DNA of 64,000 nt from Foetidibacter luteolus (GTDB taxonomy: Bacteria > Bacteroidota > Bacteroidia > Chitinophagales > Chitinophagaceae): assembly GCF_009650435.1 (NCBI RefSeq), contig NZ_VVIP01000035.1, positions 1-64,000 on the forward strand, read 5' to 3'. The notes beneath the pieces were generated by a model that did not search any database, had not been told where the DNA came from, and saw only the letters and a program-made list of their open reading frames with translations. Positions 16,584-25,885 of this stretch are shown piece after piece. The position numbers and the translations under genes were made by a program. Numbering within the stretch: position 1 is the stretch's first letter; each line of letters starts with the position of its first letter.

Positions 16584-17762
16584 TCAGGAAGTAAGGGCGT
16601 ATCCCTCAGACCTGCAAATGCCTAGTTCCAGCCCTCTCAACTCGGCCAGCCCACGCAAGCGGCCAATACAGGAATAGCCGGGGTTGGTTACCTTATTCAA
16701 ATCATCAATCATCTGGTGGCCATGGTCTGGCCTGAAAGGAATGGCGTTCTTACGTTGCTGCTGTGTGGCCAGCAGTTCCTTCATTACAGCATACATATCG
16801 GTATCGCCGCCCAGGTGGTCGGCCTCATAGAAATTGCCATACTCATCCCTGCTGGTATTGCGCAGGTGGATAAAATAAATGCGGTCTGCCAGTTGGCTTG
16901 CCATAGCCGGCAAATCATTATGCTTGGAAGCGCCTAATGAGCCCGTGCAGAAACAGATGCCATTACTTTTGTTAGGTACGGCCTGCAGTATATATTCATA
17001 GTCTTCTATTTTGTTCATAATGCGTGGCAGGCCAAGAATATCAAACGGAGGGTCATCCGGGTGTATGGCCAGTTGAATACCAAGTTCATCAGCCACTGGT
17101 GTTATTTCTGAAAGAAAGTAAGCCAGGTTTGCACGCAGCGCATCATGGTTGATATCTTTATACACCGCCAGTCTTTCACGCATTTCTTCCACGGTGGTTT
17201 TCTTTTCGCCCGGTATGCCGAACATTACAATACCTGCCAGTTGCTCCAACTCATCTTCGCTGTATTTGTTGTAACGTTTCTCTGCTTCCTGCAAAATGGT
17301 ATCGTTGTAATCTTTAGCGGCGTTTTCTCTTTTAAGAATATAAATGTCAAACACGGCAAGGTCAAACCAGTTAAAGTACAATGCCTTACTACCATCGGGC
17401 ATCAGGTAATCAAGGTTGGTTCTTGTCCAGTCGTTTACCGGCATGAAGTTGTAGGTAACAATGGTAATGCCGCAGGCTGCCAGGTTGCGCAGTGTTTGCT
17501 TGTACTGTTCGATGTATTGTTGATAATTACCTGTTTTTGTCTTAATATCTTCATGCACAGTTACACTTTCCACTACAGACCATGCAAGGTTATAGGCTTC
17601 TATTTCTTTTTTCCTTTTTTCAATTTCTTCTACTGTCCATACATCGCCATGGGCAACATGGTGCAGGGCGGTAACAATTCCTGTGGCGCCTGTTTGTTTT
17701 ACATCCTGTAATGTAACGGGGTCGTTTGGCCCAAACCATCTCCAGGTTTGTTCTAATTGCAT
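16584..17762 (-). CDS. uxuA: Mannonate dehydratase UxuA
   Basis: Dehydrates D-mannonate to 2-keto-3-deoxygluconate in glucuronate catabolism. 392 residues; opens with the family's [16 protein letters not shown] and [10 protein letters not shown], and has the metal-binding region [25 protein letters not shown] and [10 protein letters not shown] chose the ATG at 17762, where the family begins; the upstream ATG at 17792 would add ten residues. It follows uxuB by 219 bp and lies upstream of uxaC, all in one direction. Confidence 0.97.
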   Translation of the reverse strand: MQLEQTWRWFGPNDPVTLQDVKQTGATGIVTALHHVAHGDVWTVEEIEKRKKEIEAYNLAWSVVESVTVHEDIKTKTGNYQQYIEQYKQTLRNLAACGITIVTYNFMPVNDWTRTNLDYLMPDGSKALYFNWFDLAVFDIYILKRENAAKDYNDTILQEAEKRYNKYSEDELEQLAGIVMFGIPGEKKTTVEEMRERLAVYKDINHDALRANLAYFLSEITPVADELGIQLAIHPDDPPFDILGLPRIMNKIEDYEYILQAVPNKSNGICFCTGSLGASKHNDLPAMASQLADRIYFIHLRNTSRDEYGNFYEADHLGGDTDMYAVMKELLATQQQRKNAIPFRPDHGHQMIDDLNKVTNPGYSCIGRLRGLAELRGLELGICRSEGYALTS

Positions 17763-17981
17763 ATTGTTGTTTTTAAGCTTTGAGTTTTGCATTACGAGCC
17801 GTGAGCTTATTTATAATCCTGTTGCACTATGCTGTGTAGCAAACAAGCCCTCCATTTTGCCCAGGGCAGGCTACTGAGGCAATTTGCTGAATGGAATTTA
17901 CTCAGTACAAGTGAGTGACACAATCCCGAAGTTTCGGGACCTCATAGCAGCAATAAAGCCTGGCCCGTAAGCCTTGCTTTT
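17763..17981. repeat. Intergenic family-2 repeat (right of uxuA)
   Basis: GTACAAGTGAGTGACACAAT at 17905-17924, followed by the small hairpin CCCGAAGTTTCGGG at 17926-17939. It is the inverse of the copy at 16456-16475. Confidence 0.6.
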
Positions 17982-18809
17982 CTATACTCCTGAGAACACA
18001 TTAAAGCCGCCGTCCACACAAATAATTTCGCCCGTTACAAAACCCGAAGCCGGGCTTAATAACCATATTAATGTGCCGTTTAATTCTTCGGGATTGCCAA
18101 AGCGCTGGTAAGGCGTATTGCGTATAACCGCCTCGCCCCGGGGGGTGTAGCCACCATCTTCTTTTACCAGCAAATGGCGGTTTTGCGTGGTTACAAAAAA
18201 GCCGGGCGCAATGGCATTGATGCGTACTTTTCCTTTATAACGACGGGCCATTTCCACACTCATCCATTTGGTAAAATTATCAACTCCCGCTTTGGCCATT
18301 GAATAACCCAGCACCCGGGTGATGGCTTTTTGCGAGGCCATAGACGAAATATTTACGATGCTGCCACCCTGTTCGGCTATGTGTTTTCCAAAAATAACCG
18401 AGGGCAATACCGTGCCAAACAAGTTAAGCTCAAACACATCATGCAAGGCATCCAGGTTCATTTCAAACAAATCATCATCAGGCCCTATTACCGCCGCTGC
18501 CACATTACCGCCTGCGGCATTTACAAGGGCATCAATTTTTCCGTACTGCTGCAAAATTTTTCCAGATGTAGCATGCAGTTCCTCTTTGTTCAATACATCA
18601 CATTGCATAAACACAGCTTCGCCACCGCTTTGCTTTACTTCTTCTTCAAGCTGGCTACCCACCTCCTGCTTACGGCCAATGATAAGTACTTTGGCACCGG
18701 CGGCAGCCAACACTTTTACAAAAGAACTGCCCAATATACCTGTACCGCCGGTAATGACGACTACCTGGCCAGAAAGATTAAAAACATTTTCTATAACACT
18801 CTGGTTCAT
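17982..18809 (-). CDS. uxuB: SDR-type D-mannonate oxidoreductase (fructuronate reductase)
   Basis: Short-chain dehydrogenase of 275 residues with the nucleotide-binding motif TGGTGILGSSF, NAAGG, and the catalytic Ser...Tyr-x-x-x-Lys (NISSM...YSMAKAG). Position between uxuA and a uronate-type epimerase, and resemblance to the Bacillus SDR-type UxuB/YjmF, support reduction of D-fructuronate to D-mannonate with NAD(P)H. This is a non-homologous replacement of the long-chain UxuB of enterobacteria. ATG at 18809 (MNQSVIENV) is preferred over 18833. The exact substrate is inferred from context. Confidence 0.85.
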   Translation of the reverse strand: MNQSVIENVFNLSGQVVVITGGTGILGSSFVKVLAAAGAKVLIIGRKQEVGSQLEEEVKQSGGEAVFMQCDVLNKEELHATSGKILQQYGKIDALVNAAGGNVAAAVIGPDDDLFEMNLDALHDVFELNLFGTVLPSVIFGKHIAEQGGSIVNISSMASQKAITRVLGYSMAKAGVDNFTKWMSVEMARRYKGKVRINAIAPGFFVTTQNRHLLVKEDGGYTPRGEAVIRNTPYQRFGNPEELNGTLIWLLSPASGFVTGEIICVDGGFNVFSGV

Positions 18810-18906
18810 ATTATTTGAATTGTAACGCGTCAAGTTTATGATGGGCGCAAGCTTTGGAATCAGGGCAGTGCTAAGCGTTGGCTATTAACCCAACAGCAAG
18901 TATGCA

Positions 18907-19755
18907 TCAGGCAAGCGCATGGGCTATACCCCTGAAATAGCCTACGGATTCAGCTATGCCCGGCAAAGACTCAGTCATATCTTTTTCAAATTCAATACTT
19001 GCCAACCCTTTGAATTTCGCTTTATACAGCGCTGTAACAAAGGCCTTGAAATCAATAATACCGCGGCCTACTTCTATTGCTTTGGCATCTTTCTCCGCGG
19101 CGGTTACGTCTTTAATGTGCAAGTCAAATATTCGTTTGCCGTAAGCTTTAACTGCATCTGCAGGCGAAAGGCCGGTACGTTGTGTATGGCCAATATCCAG
19201 GCAAAGCCCCACACGTTCATCCCTGTTCTTTATTTGCTCATACACTTCTTTCGGGCTGGGATATAATTTATCCTCCGGGCCATGATTGTGAATAGCGATC
19301 CTTATGTTGTATTCTTTCACTTTTTGCTCAGTGTAGTCCAGCAGTTCGTAATTAGGCACACCCACAATCATATCCACTCCCACATTTTTTGCTTAGGTAA
19401 ACGTTCGGTCAACTTCCTCCTTTGTTTTCATGTAAATAACCCCCACGGCATATACCTTAATACCGGCATCGTTAAACTGTGCTAACACAGATTTAATTTT
19501 TTCAGCATCACTGTCCAACGGCAGGTGAAAATCCTTTAGAGAAATATTGTAAACGCCTACCCTTTTCATCATGGCTATGGTTGTGGGTATATCAAATTTT
19601 GCAAAAGTGTAACCTGCCATACCCACGGTAAACGCATCTTCGCCTTTGTTAACGGCTGCTTCAGAAAACATGGCCGCCCCGCCTGCTATCGGCAAGGCTA
19701 AAGTTCCTGCCATGCCAATGGCAGATGACCTGATGAATTTTCTTCTTGAATGCAT
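18907..19755 (-). pseudogene. TIM-barrel sugar phosphate isomerase/epimerase with in-frame stop
   Basis: The frame from 19755 encodes a twin-arginine signal (SRRKFIRSSAIGMAG) and the start of an AP-endonuclease-2-type TIM barrel. It stops at a TAA at 19393-19395 after EVDRTFT. The same frame continues without shift as AKNVGVDMIVGVPNYELLDY, with IAIHNHGPED and LDIGHTQRTG metal-site motifs, and ends at 18907. Joined, the protein is 282 residues, normal for the family. The stop replaces a position usually Tyr (TAT/TAC), a one-base change. It is either a recent nonsense mutation or a sequence error. The active-site half lies after the stop and lacks its own signal peptide. Confidence 0.88.
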
Positions 19756-19832
19756 GTATGTTTATTTATGTATAACAGTTAACAATAAAGGAGTATTTTT
19801 TAGCCCGGCAACATTACTGCTATCAGGCTTTA

Positions 19833-20006
19833 CTTGCGTCGCACTCTTGTACGCTTTGCTCTTTGTTCATCAAGGCATCAGCAGCTTTCCCGGCCATACT
19901 TCACAGCAATCATCCACCTTAACTTTCAATACATGGTGCCTGCACGTTATAAGCCTGCCGCACCTTGCCGCGTAGAATTACCGAACGTACAAGAGTGCGA
20001 CGCAAG
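19833..20006. repeat. 174-bp element with 21-bp perfect inverted ends
   Basis: Begins with CTTGCGTCGCACTCTTGTAC plus G at 19833-19853 and ends with its exact complement at 19986-20006. Both ends are the GCGTCGCAC variant of family 2. The interior of about 130 bp has no reading frame of note. Size and ends resemble a miniature inverted-repeat element; I saw no clear target duplication. Confidence 0.6.
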
Positions 20007-20083
20007 CGGCGATGAAAGAAGCAATACAGTCCGGCTCCAAAAAATTGCTCACCTTTTAATTCTGTGATTATACCTATTCTTAT

Positions 20084-20270
20084 CATGTTATATCAAACAT
20101 GTACTGTATAAAAAATATGAAGTGATTTACTGGCATAAGCAACAAATTTTCGCTGGTTGTGCAGTGGCGTTTTCACCGGCTATGCTGCAATATATGCATA
20201 ATCAGTGTTCAGGAAACAACGGTATTGCGGTCTTTGTTAACTACAACGGTTGAAATTGTTTACTACAACG
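20084..20270. promoter_or_regulatory. Candidate operators of the LacI-type regulator
   Basis: The uronate cluster/lacI divergent region has a palindrome CATGTT-N6-AACATG at 20084-20101. It also has direct repeats ACTACAACG at 20240-20248 and 20262-20270, 22 bp apart (two helical turns). The first contains the 9-bp palindrome CAACGGTTG (20244-20252). LacI-family proteins bind palindromes with a central CG, so these sites may be used for autoregulation and cluster control. Sequence inspection only. Confidence 0.4.
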
Positions 20271-20289
20271 TTTTAAATTATCGGGAGAT

Positions 20290-21354
20290 TTGCCCAAATT
20301 TGACGATGGCAGAATCCTGTCACTTAAATTAACAACTTTGAAGAAGCCTGTAACGATAAAGGACATTGCCAGGAAGCTGAACATGTCTGTGTCTGCCGTA
20401 TCAAAAGCATTGAACAACGATAAAAGCATCAGTACACTTACCCGGGAACGCGTAGCAGCCCTTGCCAGTGAGTGGAATTATGTGCGTAATGAAACGGCAA
20501 GGCATTTTCAGCAAAGTAAAAGTTTTACGGTCGGCATAATTGTACCTGCCATTCTTGACCAGTTTTATGCCCTTGCCATTAACGGTGTTGAAAAAATAGC
20601 GCTGGAACAACAATACAACGTTATCCTTTCTCAGTCGCATGAAGATTTCGAAGTAGAATCGAAGATTGTTAATATGATGATACGCAACCGGGTGGATGGT
20701 GTTATTGTGGCCTTATCCAAACAAACTGTTGACACGTCTTCCTTTAATAAGCTGGCCACTTTAGGCATACCGATTGTTTATATTGCCCGCATGCCTAAAA
20801 ACCCTGACTGCCATTACGTAAGCAGCGACAATTTTGGCGGCGCCTATAAGGGAACTGAATTTTTGATTAAGAAAAAAGGGCACCATCGTATTGCCCATAT
20901 AAAAGGCCCGGATGAAATGTACATAAGCCATATACGGCACGAAGGTTATATGCAGGCCTTAAAAAAGTACGGTATTGAATACGATGACAAGTTGGTTACC
21001 AGTGTTGACTTTTCAAAAGAAGCCACCTACGCTGCCATGGAGCAACTTATGGCTTTGGCAGAGCCACCGACCGCCATACTTACCTTTAAAAATTACATTA
21101 CACTGGATGCGCTGCAATTTTTAAGAACCCGCCATCCCGATAAAATTAACAGCATTGATTTTGTAGGCTTTGGTTTTTTGCCCTTGCTGGAATACATTGA
21201 TCACAAACCTACCGCTTCTGTGGCAGAGAACTCTTATGATATTGGCATTAGTGCCATGCGGCTTCTGCTGGAGCTGATGCGGGATGAAACCGAAGATAAC
21301 AATATAACGCCCAAGCATATTGAGGTGGCTTGTAAACTGGTGGTTCACAAATAA
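20290..21354 (+). CDS. LacI-family transcriptional regulator
   Basis: DNA-binding repressor with an N-terminal LacI helix-turn-helix (VTIKDIARKLNMSVSAVSKA, then LNNDKSISTLTRERV) and a periplasmic-binding-protein-like sensor domain (FTVGIIVPAILDQFYAL, NRVDGVIVAL, SSDNFGGAYKGTEFL). It is divergent from the uronate genes, suggesting that it responds to a uronate intermediate. There is no ATG before the HTH: the frame opens at a TTG (20290), and a second TTG at 20338 (followed by KKPVTIKD) is closer to the usual start. Length is 354 or 338 residues. Confidence 0.9.
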   Translation: MPKFDDGRILSLKLTTLKKPVTIKDIARKLNMSVSAVSKALNNDKSISTLTRERVAALASEWNYVRNETARHFQQSKSFTVGIIVPAILDQFYALAINGVEKIALEQQYNVILSQSHEDFEVESKIVNMMIRNRVDGVIVALSKQTVDTSSFNKLATLGIPIVYIARMPKNPDCHYVSSDNFGGAYKGTEFLIKKKGHHRIAHIKGPDEMYISHIRHEGYMQALKKYGIEYDDKLVTSVDFSKEATYAAMEQLMALAEPPTAILTFKNYITLDALQFLRTRHPDKINSIDFVGFGFLPLLEYIDHKPTASVAENSYDIGISAMRLLLELMRDETEDNNITPKHIEVACKLVVHK

Positions 21355-21366
21355 CCCATTTACCCA

Positions 21367-22116
21367 ATGAAGAAAATTTTAAGACCCCTGCAGATTGTTT
21401 ATGTTATTTACGCCTTGCTATGGTTTGTGATACTGATGTTGCTGGTGCTTCTGTTTGTGCCGTTTTCTTTGCTGGCCGGCAAAATAAAAGGGGGCAATTA
21501 TATTTACTGGCTGTGCAATAAATGGGCAAAGCTCTGGTACTTTTTTACAGGTATAAGGCATAAAGAAATTTATGAAGCGCCGCATGATAAAAGCCGGCAA
21601 TACATATTTGTAGCCAACCATTCTTCTTACATGGATATACCACCTATTGTAAGGGCCATACACCAGCCTGTGCGTGTATTGGGAAAATATGAGATGGTAA
21701 AGTATCCCATATTTGGGTTAATATACCGCTCCGCTGTAGTGGTGGTAGACAGGAGCAGCGCCGAAAAAAGGGCCCGGAGCGTAAGGGCGTTAAAGAGCGC
21801 CCTGCAAAAAGGCATTTCCATTTTTATTTTTCCGGAAGGCACATTTAACCAAACGGATAAACCTTTGAAAGAATTTTTCGATGGTGCTTTCCGCATAGCC
21901 ATTGAAACAAAAACCCCCATTAAACCATTGCTGTTTGTTGATTCAGAAAAGCGCATGCACTGGCGTGGATTTTTTGAACTGACCCCAGGCCCCTGCAGGG
22001 TAGTGTACCTGGCAGAAGTGGATGTTTCCCAATACAGCCCTGCAGATATTGCTGTGCTAAAACAAAAAGTGCATGATGTGATGGAAGAAGGTTTGATAAA
22101 ATACAAGTTCACCTGA
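21367..22116 (+). CDS. plsC: 1-acyl-sn-glycerol-3-phosphate acyltransferase
   Basis: Membrane acyltransferase that adds the second acyl chain to lysophosphatidic acid in phospholipid synthesis. 249 residues; an N-terminal hydrophobic segment (about 10-38), the catalytic HX4D motif in NHSSYMD (near residue 84), then VDRSSAEKR and FPEGTFN for substrate binding. It starts 12 bp after the lacI gene and could be co-transcribed with it, although the functions are unrelated. Confidence 0.93.
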   Translation: MKKILRPLQIVYVIYALLWFVILMLLVLLFVPFSLLAGKIKGGNYIYWLCNKWAKLWYFFTGIRHKEIYEAPHDKSRQYIFVANHSSYMDIPPIVRAIHQPVRVLGKYEMVKYPIFGLIYRSAVVVVDRSSAEKRARSVRALKSALQKGISIFIFPEGTFNQTDKPLKEFFDGAFRIAIETKTPIKPLLFVDSEKRMHWRGFFELTPGPCRVVYLAEVDVSQYSPADIAVLKQKVHDVMEEGLIKYKFT

Positions 22117-22161
22117 CAAAATTCTAATTGATGAAGCCTTGTTATCTTTACCCGTTACAGA

Positions 22162-24657
22162 ATGGAAAATGGACAACTTAACATAAAACCAGTTACCCCG
22201 TTAAACATGCAGGCTGATATCTATGCCGAGATCATCGTTCCCCTTGCCCTGCCTGTAAATTATACATGGAGCATACCTGCGCATTTGCAGGAAAAAGCCA
22301 AAGCCGGTGTTAGGGCAGAAGTTGAGCTGCGCAATAAAAAATACACGGGCATTATCAAAAGAATGTTTCCTGAAAAGCCCGCCGCATTTAATCCCAAACC
22401 CATCCTGAACATACTGGATACCGAGCCGCTTGTCTATGAAAATCAACTGCAGCTATGGCAATGGGTGGCGGCATACTACATGTGTACGGAAGGTGAAGTA
22501 ATGCAGGCTGCGGTACCCGCCAACCTGAAACTTTCCAGCGAAACCATAGTTATCTGGAATGATGAACACGATGAAGACTTTACCGACCTTGATAATGACG
22601 AATTTGTAGTGGCCGAAGCGCTAACCATCAAAAAGGAACTTAAGTTAAGCGAAGTGCAGCAGTTACTGGATGCATCTCATGTATACCCGGTGATAAAGCG
22701 CCTTATCGAAAAAAAGATATGCTATGTGTGGGAAGAGCTGAAGGAGAAATACAAAGAGAAAAAAGAAACGTACATACTGCTGCACCCGGATTACCACAAC
22801 GAAGACAGGCTGGCTGATTTAATGAATGCATGGAGCCGGGCACCCAAACAGCTTGACCTGCTGCTCTCCTACCTTCACCTTTTAAAAACCGAAGGCGAAG
22901 TGATACAGGTAGAGTTGCTGAAAAAATCCAATGCCACTGCAGCCCAGTTAAAGGGCCTGTTAGAGAAAAAGATTCTCATAGCACAAAAACGCTCTGCCGA
23001 AAGAATTAAAAGCCTGCCCAAAGATGTACAGGTTGATTTTAGCCTTTCGCCGGCGCAACTGCAGGCTACCAACGAACTGCTGGAGCATTTCTCTAATAAA
23101 CAAGTATGCCTGCTGCACGGCGTTACTTCCAGCGGCAAAACCCAGGTGTATGTTAAACTCATTGAACAACATATTAAGCTGGGCCAACAGGTATTGTATA
23201 TGCTGCCGGAAATTGCATTAACAGCCCAAATTATCCGCAGGCTGCAAAAGCATTTTGGCGGCCATATTGCCATCTACCATTCCAAATTCAACCCTAACGA
23301 ACGTGTTGAACTTTGGAACAAGGTTAAGAGCGGGGAGATTAAAGTAGTGCTGGGTGCAAGGTCTTCCTTATTCCTGCCCTTTCATAACCTGGGGTTTATT
23401 ATCGCAGACGAAGAGCACGACGCTTCTTACAAACAACATGAGCCTGCCCCGCGTTACCATGCCAGGGACGCGGCTATCTACTACGCTTCCCTCTGTAATG
23501 CCAAGGTATTGCTGGGCAGCGCAACGCCTTCCATTGAAAGCTATTACAATGCCGTTGCCGGTAAATATGGCCTGGTAAAACTTACTGAAAGGTTTGGCAA
23601 TGTAGAGTTACCGGCTATTGAACTGGTGGATACAAAAACCATCATTCGTAAAGACAAAGGCCGGCTGTTGCTAAGTCCACATTTAAAGCATGCTATTGAG
23701 CAAAGCCTTATGCACAAAAAGCAGGTAATTATTTTTCAAAACAGGCGCGGCTATGCGCCTTATCAAATATGCGCCGTATGTGGCTGGATACCCCACTGCG
23801 AGCATTGCGATGTTACGCTTACCTATCACAAGGCAAAGAATAAATTAAGCTGTCACTATTGCGGCACTGCTTACCCCGTTATACAAACCTGCGCGGCCTG
23901 TGGCAGCCATAATTTTATACAGCGCAATTTTGGTACAGAAAAAGTGGAAGAACTTTTTACCGAAGAATTTCCGGAGGCCAAAATTGCCCGCATGGATTAC
24001 GACAGCATTAAAGGCAAGCACGACCATGATAACCTCATCAAGCTTTTTGAACAACAGCGGGTGGATATCCTTATCGGTACGCAAATGGTAGTAAAGGGGT
24101 TGGATTTTGAGCAAGTAAACCTGGTTGGCATTATTGATGCCGATGGTATTTTAAACTTTGCCGATTTCAGGGTTAATGAACGGGCGTACCAGCTAATGGA
24201 GCAGGTTAGCGGCCGTGCCGGACGCAGAGATGGCAAAGGCAATGTACTTATACAGGTTAGCAATACCCACCATCCTGTGCTGGGCTTTGTACAGCAGCAC
24301 AACTATCAGCACCTGTACGATTTTGAGGTTGAAAACCGCCGCCAGTTTTTTTACCCGCCTTTTTCCAGGCTTATACAGCTTACGCTTAAGCACAAAGAAA
24401 AACACCTTGCAGAAGAGGCCGCTTACCTAATGCTCAACGGGCTTAAACCTAATTTCGGTAATTACCTTAACGGCCCCGCGGAACCCATGGTTAACCGCAT
24501 ACGAAACCAATACCTTTGGGAGATACTCATTAAGCTACCCCGCGATGGCAAGCTGATTGCGCAATGCAAAAAAGAGATACAGCAACAAATGGTCATCATA
24601 CAATCCGCAAAGCTGTATAAACGTGTGGTAATTGTGCCCGATGTTGATCCAGTATAA
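22162..24657 (+). CDS. priA: Primosomal protein N' (PriA helicase)
   Basis: Superfamily 2 DNA helicase that reloads the replisome at stalled forks. It has an N-terminal DNA-binding domain (YAEIIVPLALPVNYTWSIP), Walker A GVTSSGKT (320-327), the DEEH box in IIADEEHDASYKQ, and the zinc-binding Cys cluster (about 536-576: CAVCGW, CEHCD, CHYCG, CAACG). The helicase C-domain follows, with GTQMVVKGLDF and QVSGRAGRRDG. 831 residues is normal for Bacteroidota. The start could also be the ATG at 22207 (MQADIYAEI), which matches the usual N-terminus better. Confidence 0.97.
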   Translation: MENGQLNIKPVTPLNMQADIYAEIIVPLALPVNYTWSIPAHLQEKAKAGVRAEVELRNKKYTGIIKRMFPEKPAAFNPKPILNILDTEPLVYENQLQLWQWVAAYYMCTEGEVMQAAVPANLKLSSETIVIWNDEHDEDFTDLDNDEFVVAEALTIKKELKLSEVQQLLDASHVYPVIKRLIEKKICYVWEELKEKYKEKKETYILLHPDYHNEDRLADLMNAWSRAPKQLDLLLSYLHLLKTEGEVIQVELLKKSNATAAQLKGLLEKKILIAQKRSAERIKSLPKDVQVDFSLSPAQLQATNELLEHFSNKQVCLLHGVTSSGKTQVYVKLIEQHIKLGQQVLYMLPEIALTAQIIRRLQKHFGGHIAIYHSKFNPNERVELWNKVKSGEIKVVLGARSSLFLPFHNLGFIIADEEHDASYKQHEPAPRYHARDAAIYYASLCNAKVLLGSATPSIESYYNAVAGKYGLVKLTERFGNVELPAIELVDTKTIIRKDKGRLLLSPHLKHAIEQSLMHKKQVIIFQNRRGYAPYQICAVCGWIPHCEHCDVTLTYHKAKNKLSCHYCGTAYPVIQTCAACGSHNFIQRNFGTEKVEELFTEEFPEAKIARMDYDSIKGKHDHDNLIKLFEQQRVDILIGTQMVVKGLDFEQVNLVGIIDADGILNFADFRVNERAYQLMEQVSGRAGRRDGKGNVLIQVSNTHHPVLGFVQQHNYQHLYDFEVENRRQFFYPPFSRLIQLTLKHKEKHLAEEAAYLMLNGLKPNFGNYLNGPAEPMVNRIRNQYLWEILIKLPRDGKLIAQCKKEIQQQMVIIQSAKLYKRVVIVPDVDPV

Positions 24658-24882
24658 GTGTAAAAAATTGAGGATGATAATAATGGGGTGTCCCCAAGCT
24701 ATCGCAAGGGGCCGGGCTTTCCGCTTATACTCCGGCACAAAAGCCTTGCTGCGATGGCCTCACCGGGGTAACCGCTTCAATCCCTCACCCGCAGGTGTAA
24801 CACGCTGCTTTTTTTGCAGAAAGGCTTCCCGGCCAAAACAGTAAAAGAAAAAAAGACAAGTTAATTTCTAAACTCATAAGTG
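24658..24882. repeat. Family-1 repeat copy D between convergent genes
   Basis: About 24685-24820, forward orientation: GGGGTGTCCCCAAGCTATCG, GGGCCGGGCTTTCCGC, CTCACCGGGGTAACCGCTTC, ending CACGCTGCTTTTTTTGCAG. It lies between the 3' ends of priA and the uma2-like gene. Confidence 0.75.
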
Positions 24883-25416
24883 TTACCAGATCTCATTAAA
24901 ATCAATATTCACCTGGTAATCACCTATCAAAAAATTGTAAACAAAACTTCTCCCTTTTTCTTTTAGCTCATAGCCGTTGTGGCCTATTTCGTACACTTCC
25001 ACTTCTTCCATATCCGGAGAAATCAGCAGGAAATACCCAATGCCGTTAGATTCGTATATAGGGAATTTTGTATAGCGGTCTTTTAGCATAGTAGCGGGTG
25101 ATAAAATTTCAGCCACCAGCGCAGGCGGAAAATCCAGGTATTTTTTTGCTATAGGGCCACAAACCACCAGCATATCGGGCTGTAGTACAATATCGTCTGC
25201 AACGCGATAATCCAAAGGCTGGTAAGCAGCGCAATCAGGGCTCTTCTTTAATTGAAACCTGAATTCTGCAACAAGGTTTGCAGCAATCCTTTGATGTTTG
25301 GGTACTGGTAAGGGGCTCATAGCATACGGAATACCTTCTATCAATTCCCACTGGCCTTCCCACTGTTCATAATCAGCGTAATTGTAGTGCGGTAATATTT
25401 TAACGTCGGGTAACAT
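24883..25416 (-). CDS. Uma2-family (DUF820) restriction endonuclease-like protein
   Basis: 177-residue PD-(D/E)XK-fold protein of the Uma2 family. The nuclease-like core is visible: ELIEGIPYAMSPLPVPKHQRI, then QPDMLVVCG (the Asp of the PD motif), and LVAEILSPATMLKDRYTKF (Glu and Lys). Uma2 proteins are abundant in cyanobacteria and also occur in Bacteroidota; their biological role is not established. It stands alone between two repeat-rich gaps. Confidence 0.88.
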   Translation of the reverse strand: MLPDVKILPHYNYADYEQWEGQWELIEGIPYAMSPLPVPKHQRIAANLVAEFRFQLKKSPDCAAYQPLDYRVADDIVLQPDMLVVCGPIAKKYLDFPPALVAEILSPATMLKDRYTKFPIYESNGIGYFLLISPDMEEVEVYEIGHNGYELKEKGRSFVYNFLIGDYQVNIDFNEIW

Positions 25417-25885
25417 GTAAAAAATAATAAGCTAAAGTTACAAGAATATGTTCACACCGTCAGCAGCAACTACCCCCTTAACTTTCATACTCCCGCTCTG
25501 CGAAGTCTCCAGACTTCGCAGCCCTATGCATCAAGTCTCTGACTTGATAAAGCTTTGCCGCGGGTCTAAAAAGCCGCTCAATGAACCGGACGATGAACGG
25601 ATTGCGACGCAACGATGATGCCATGAAACTATATCGCCGGTATCATAATCGCAAATGATTATGGTATGTACAGCGTAAAATTGTGCAATAGCCCGAAGGG
25701 CTGAATATGAATAGCCCCGGATGAAATCCGGGGTTGACTTACAATAAACCCCCAACCCCTTCGGGGTTGAACAATGCTGTTGCACATTTACCCGGTTTTC
25801 GGCATAGAATTGTTTAAGACACCTCAACCTCGCATTCATTTTCTTAACAACCAAACGGTAAATGAATGAAGGTTAGGGTAAAACA
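25417..25885. repeat. Gene-free stretch with REP-like hairpins and family-2 core
   Basis: Perfect hairpins: 25498-25521 (CTGCGAAGTC, loop TCCA) and 25530-25548 (ATCAAGTC, loop TCT). At 25590-25625 is a family-2 core (GGATTGCGACGCAACGATGA, then TGCCATGAAAC). From 25689 to 25768 is a REP-like array of three hairpins: AGCCCgaaGGGCT, CCCCGGATgaaATCCGGGG and AACCCCttcGGGGTT. An inverted copy of this array lies at 50234-50335. A 107-codon frame here is translation of repeat DNA. Confidence 0.7.

Noticed and set aside
25531..25854. 107-codon minus-strand frame in the gap beside uma2
   Set aside because: Entirely translated from REP-like and family-2 repeat DNA.
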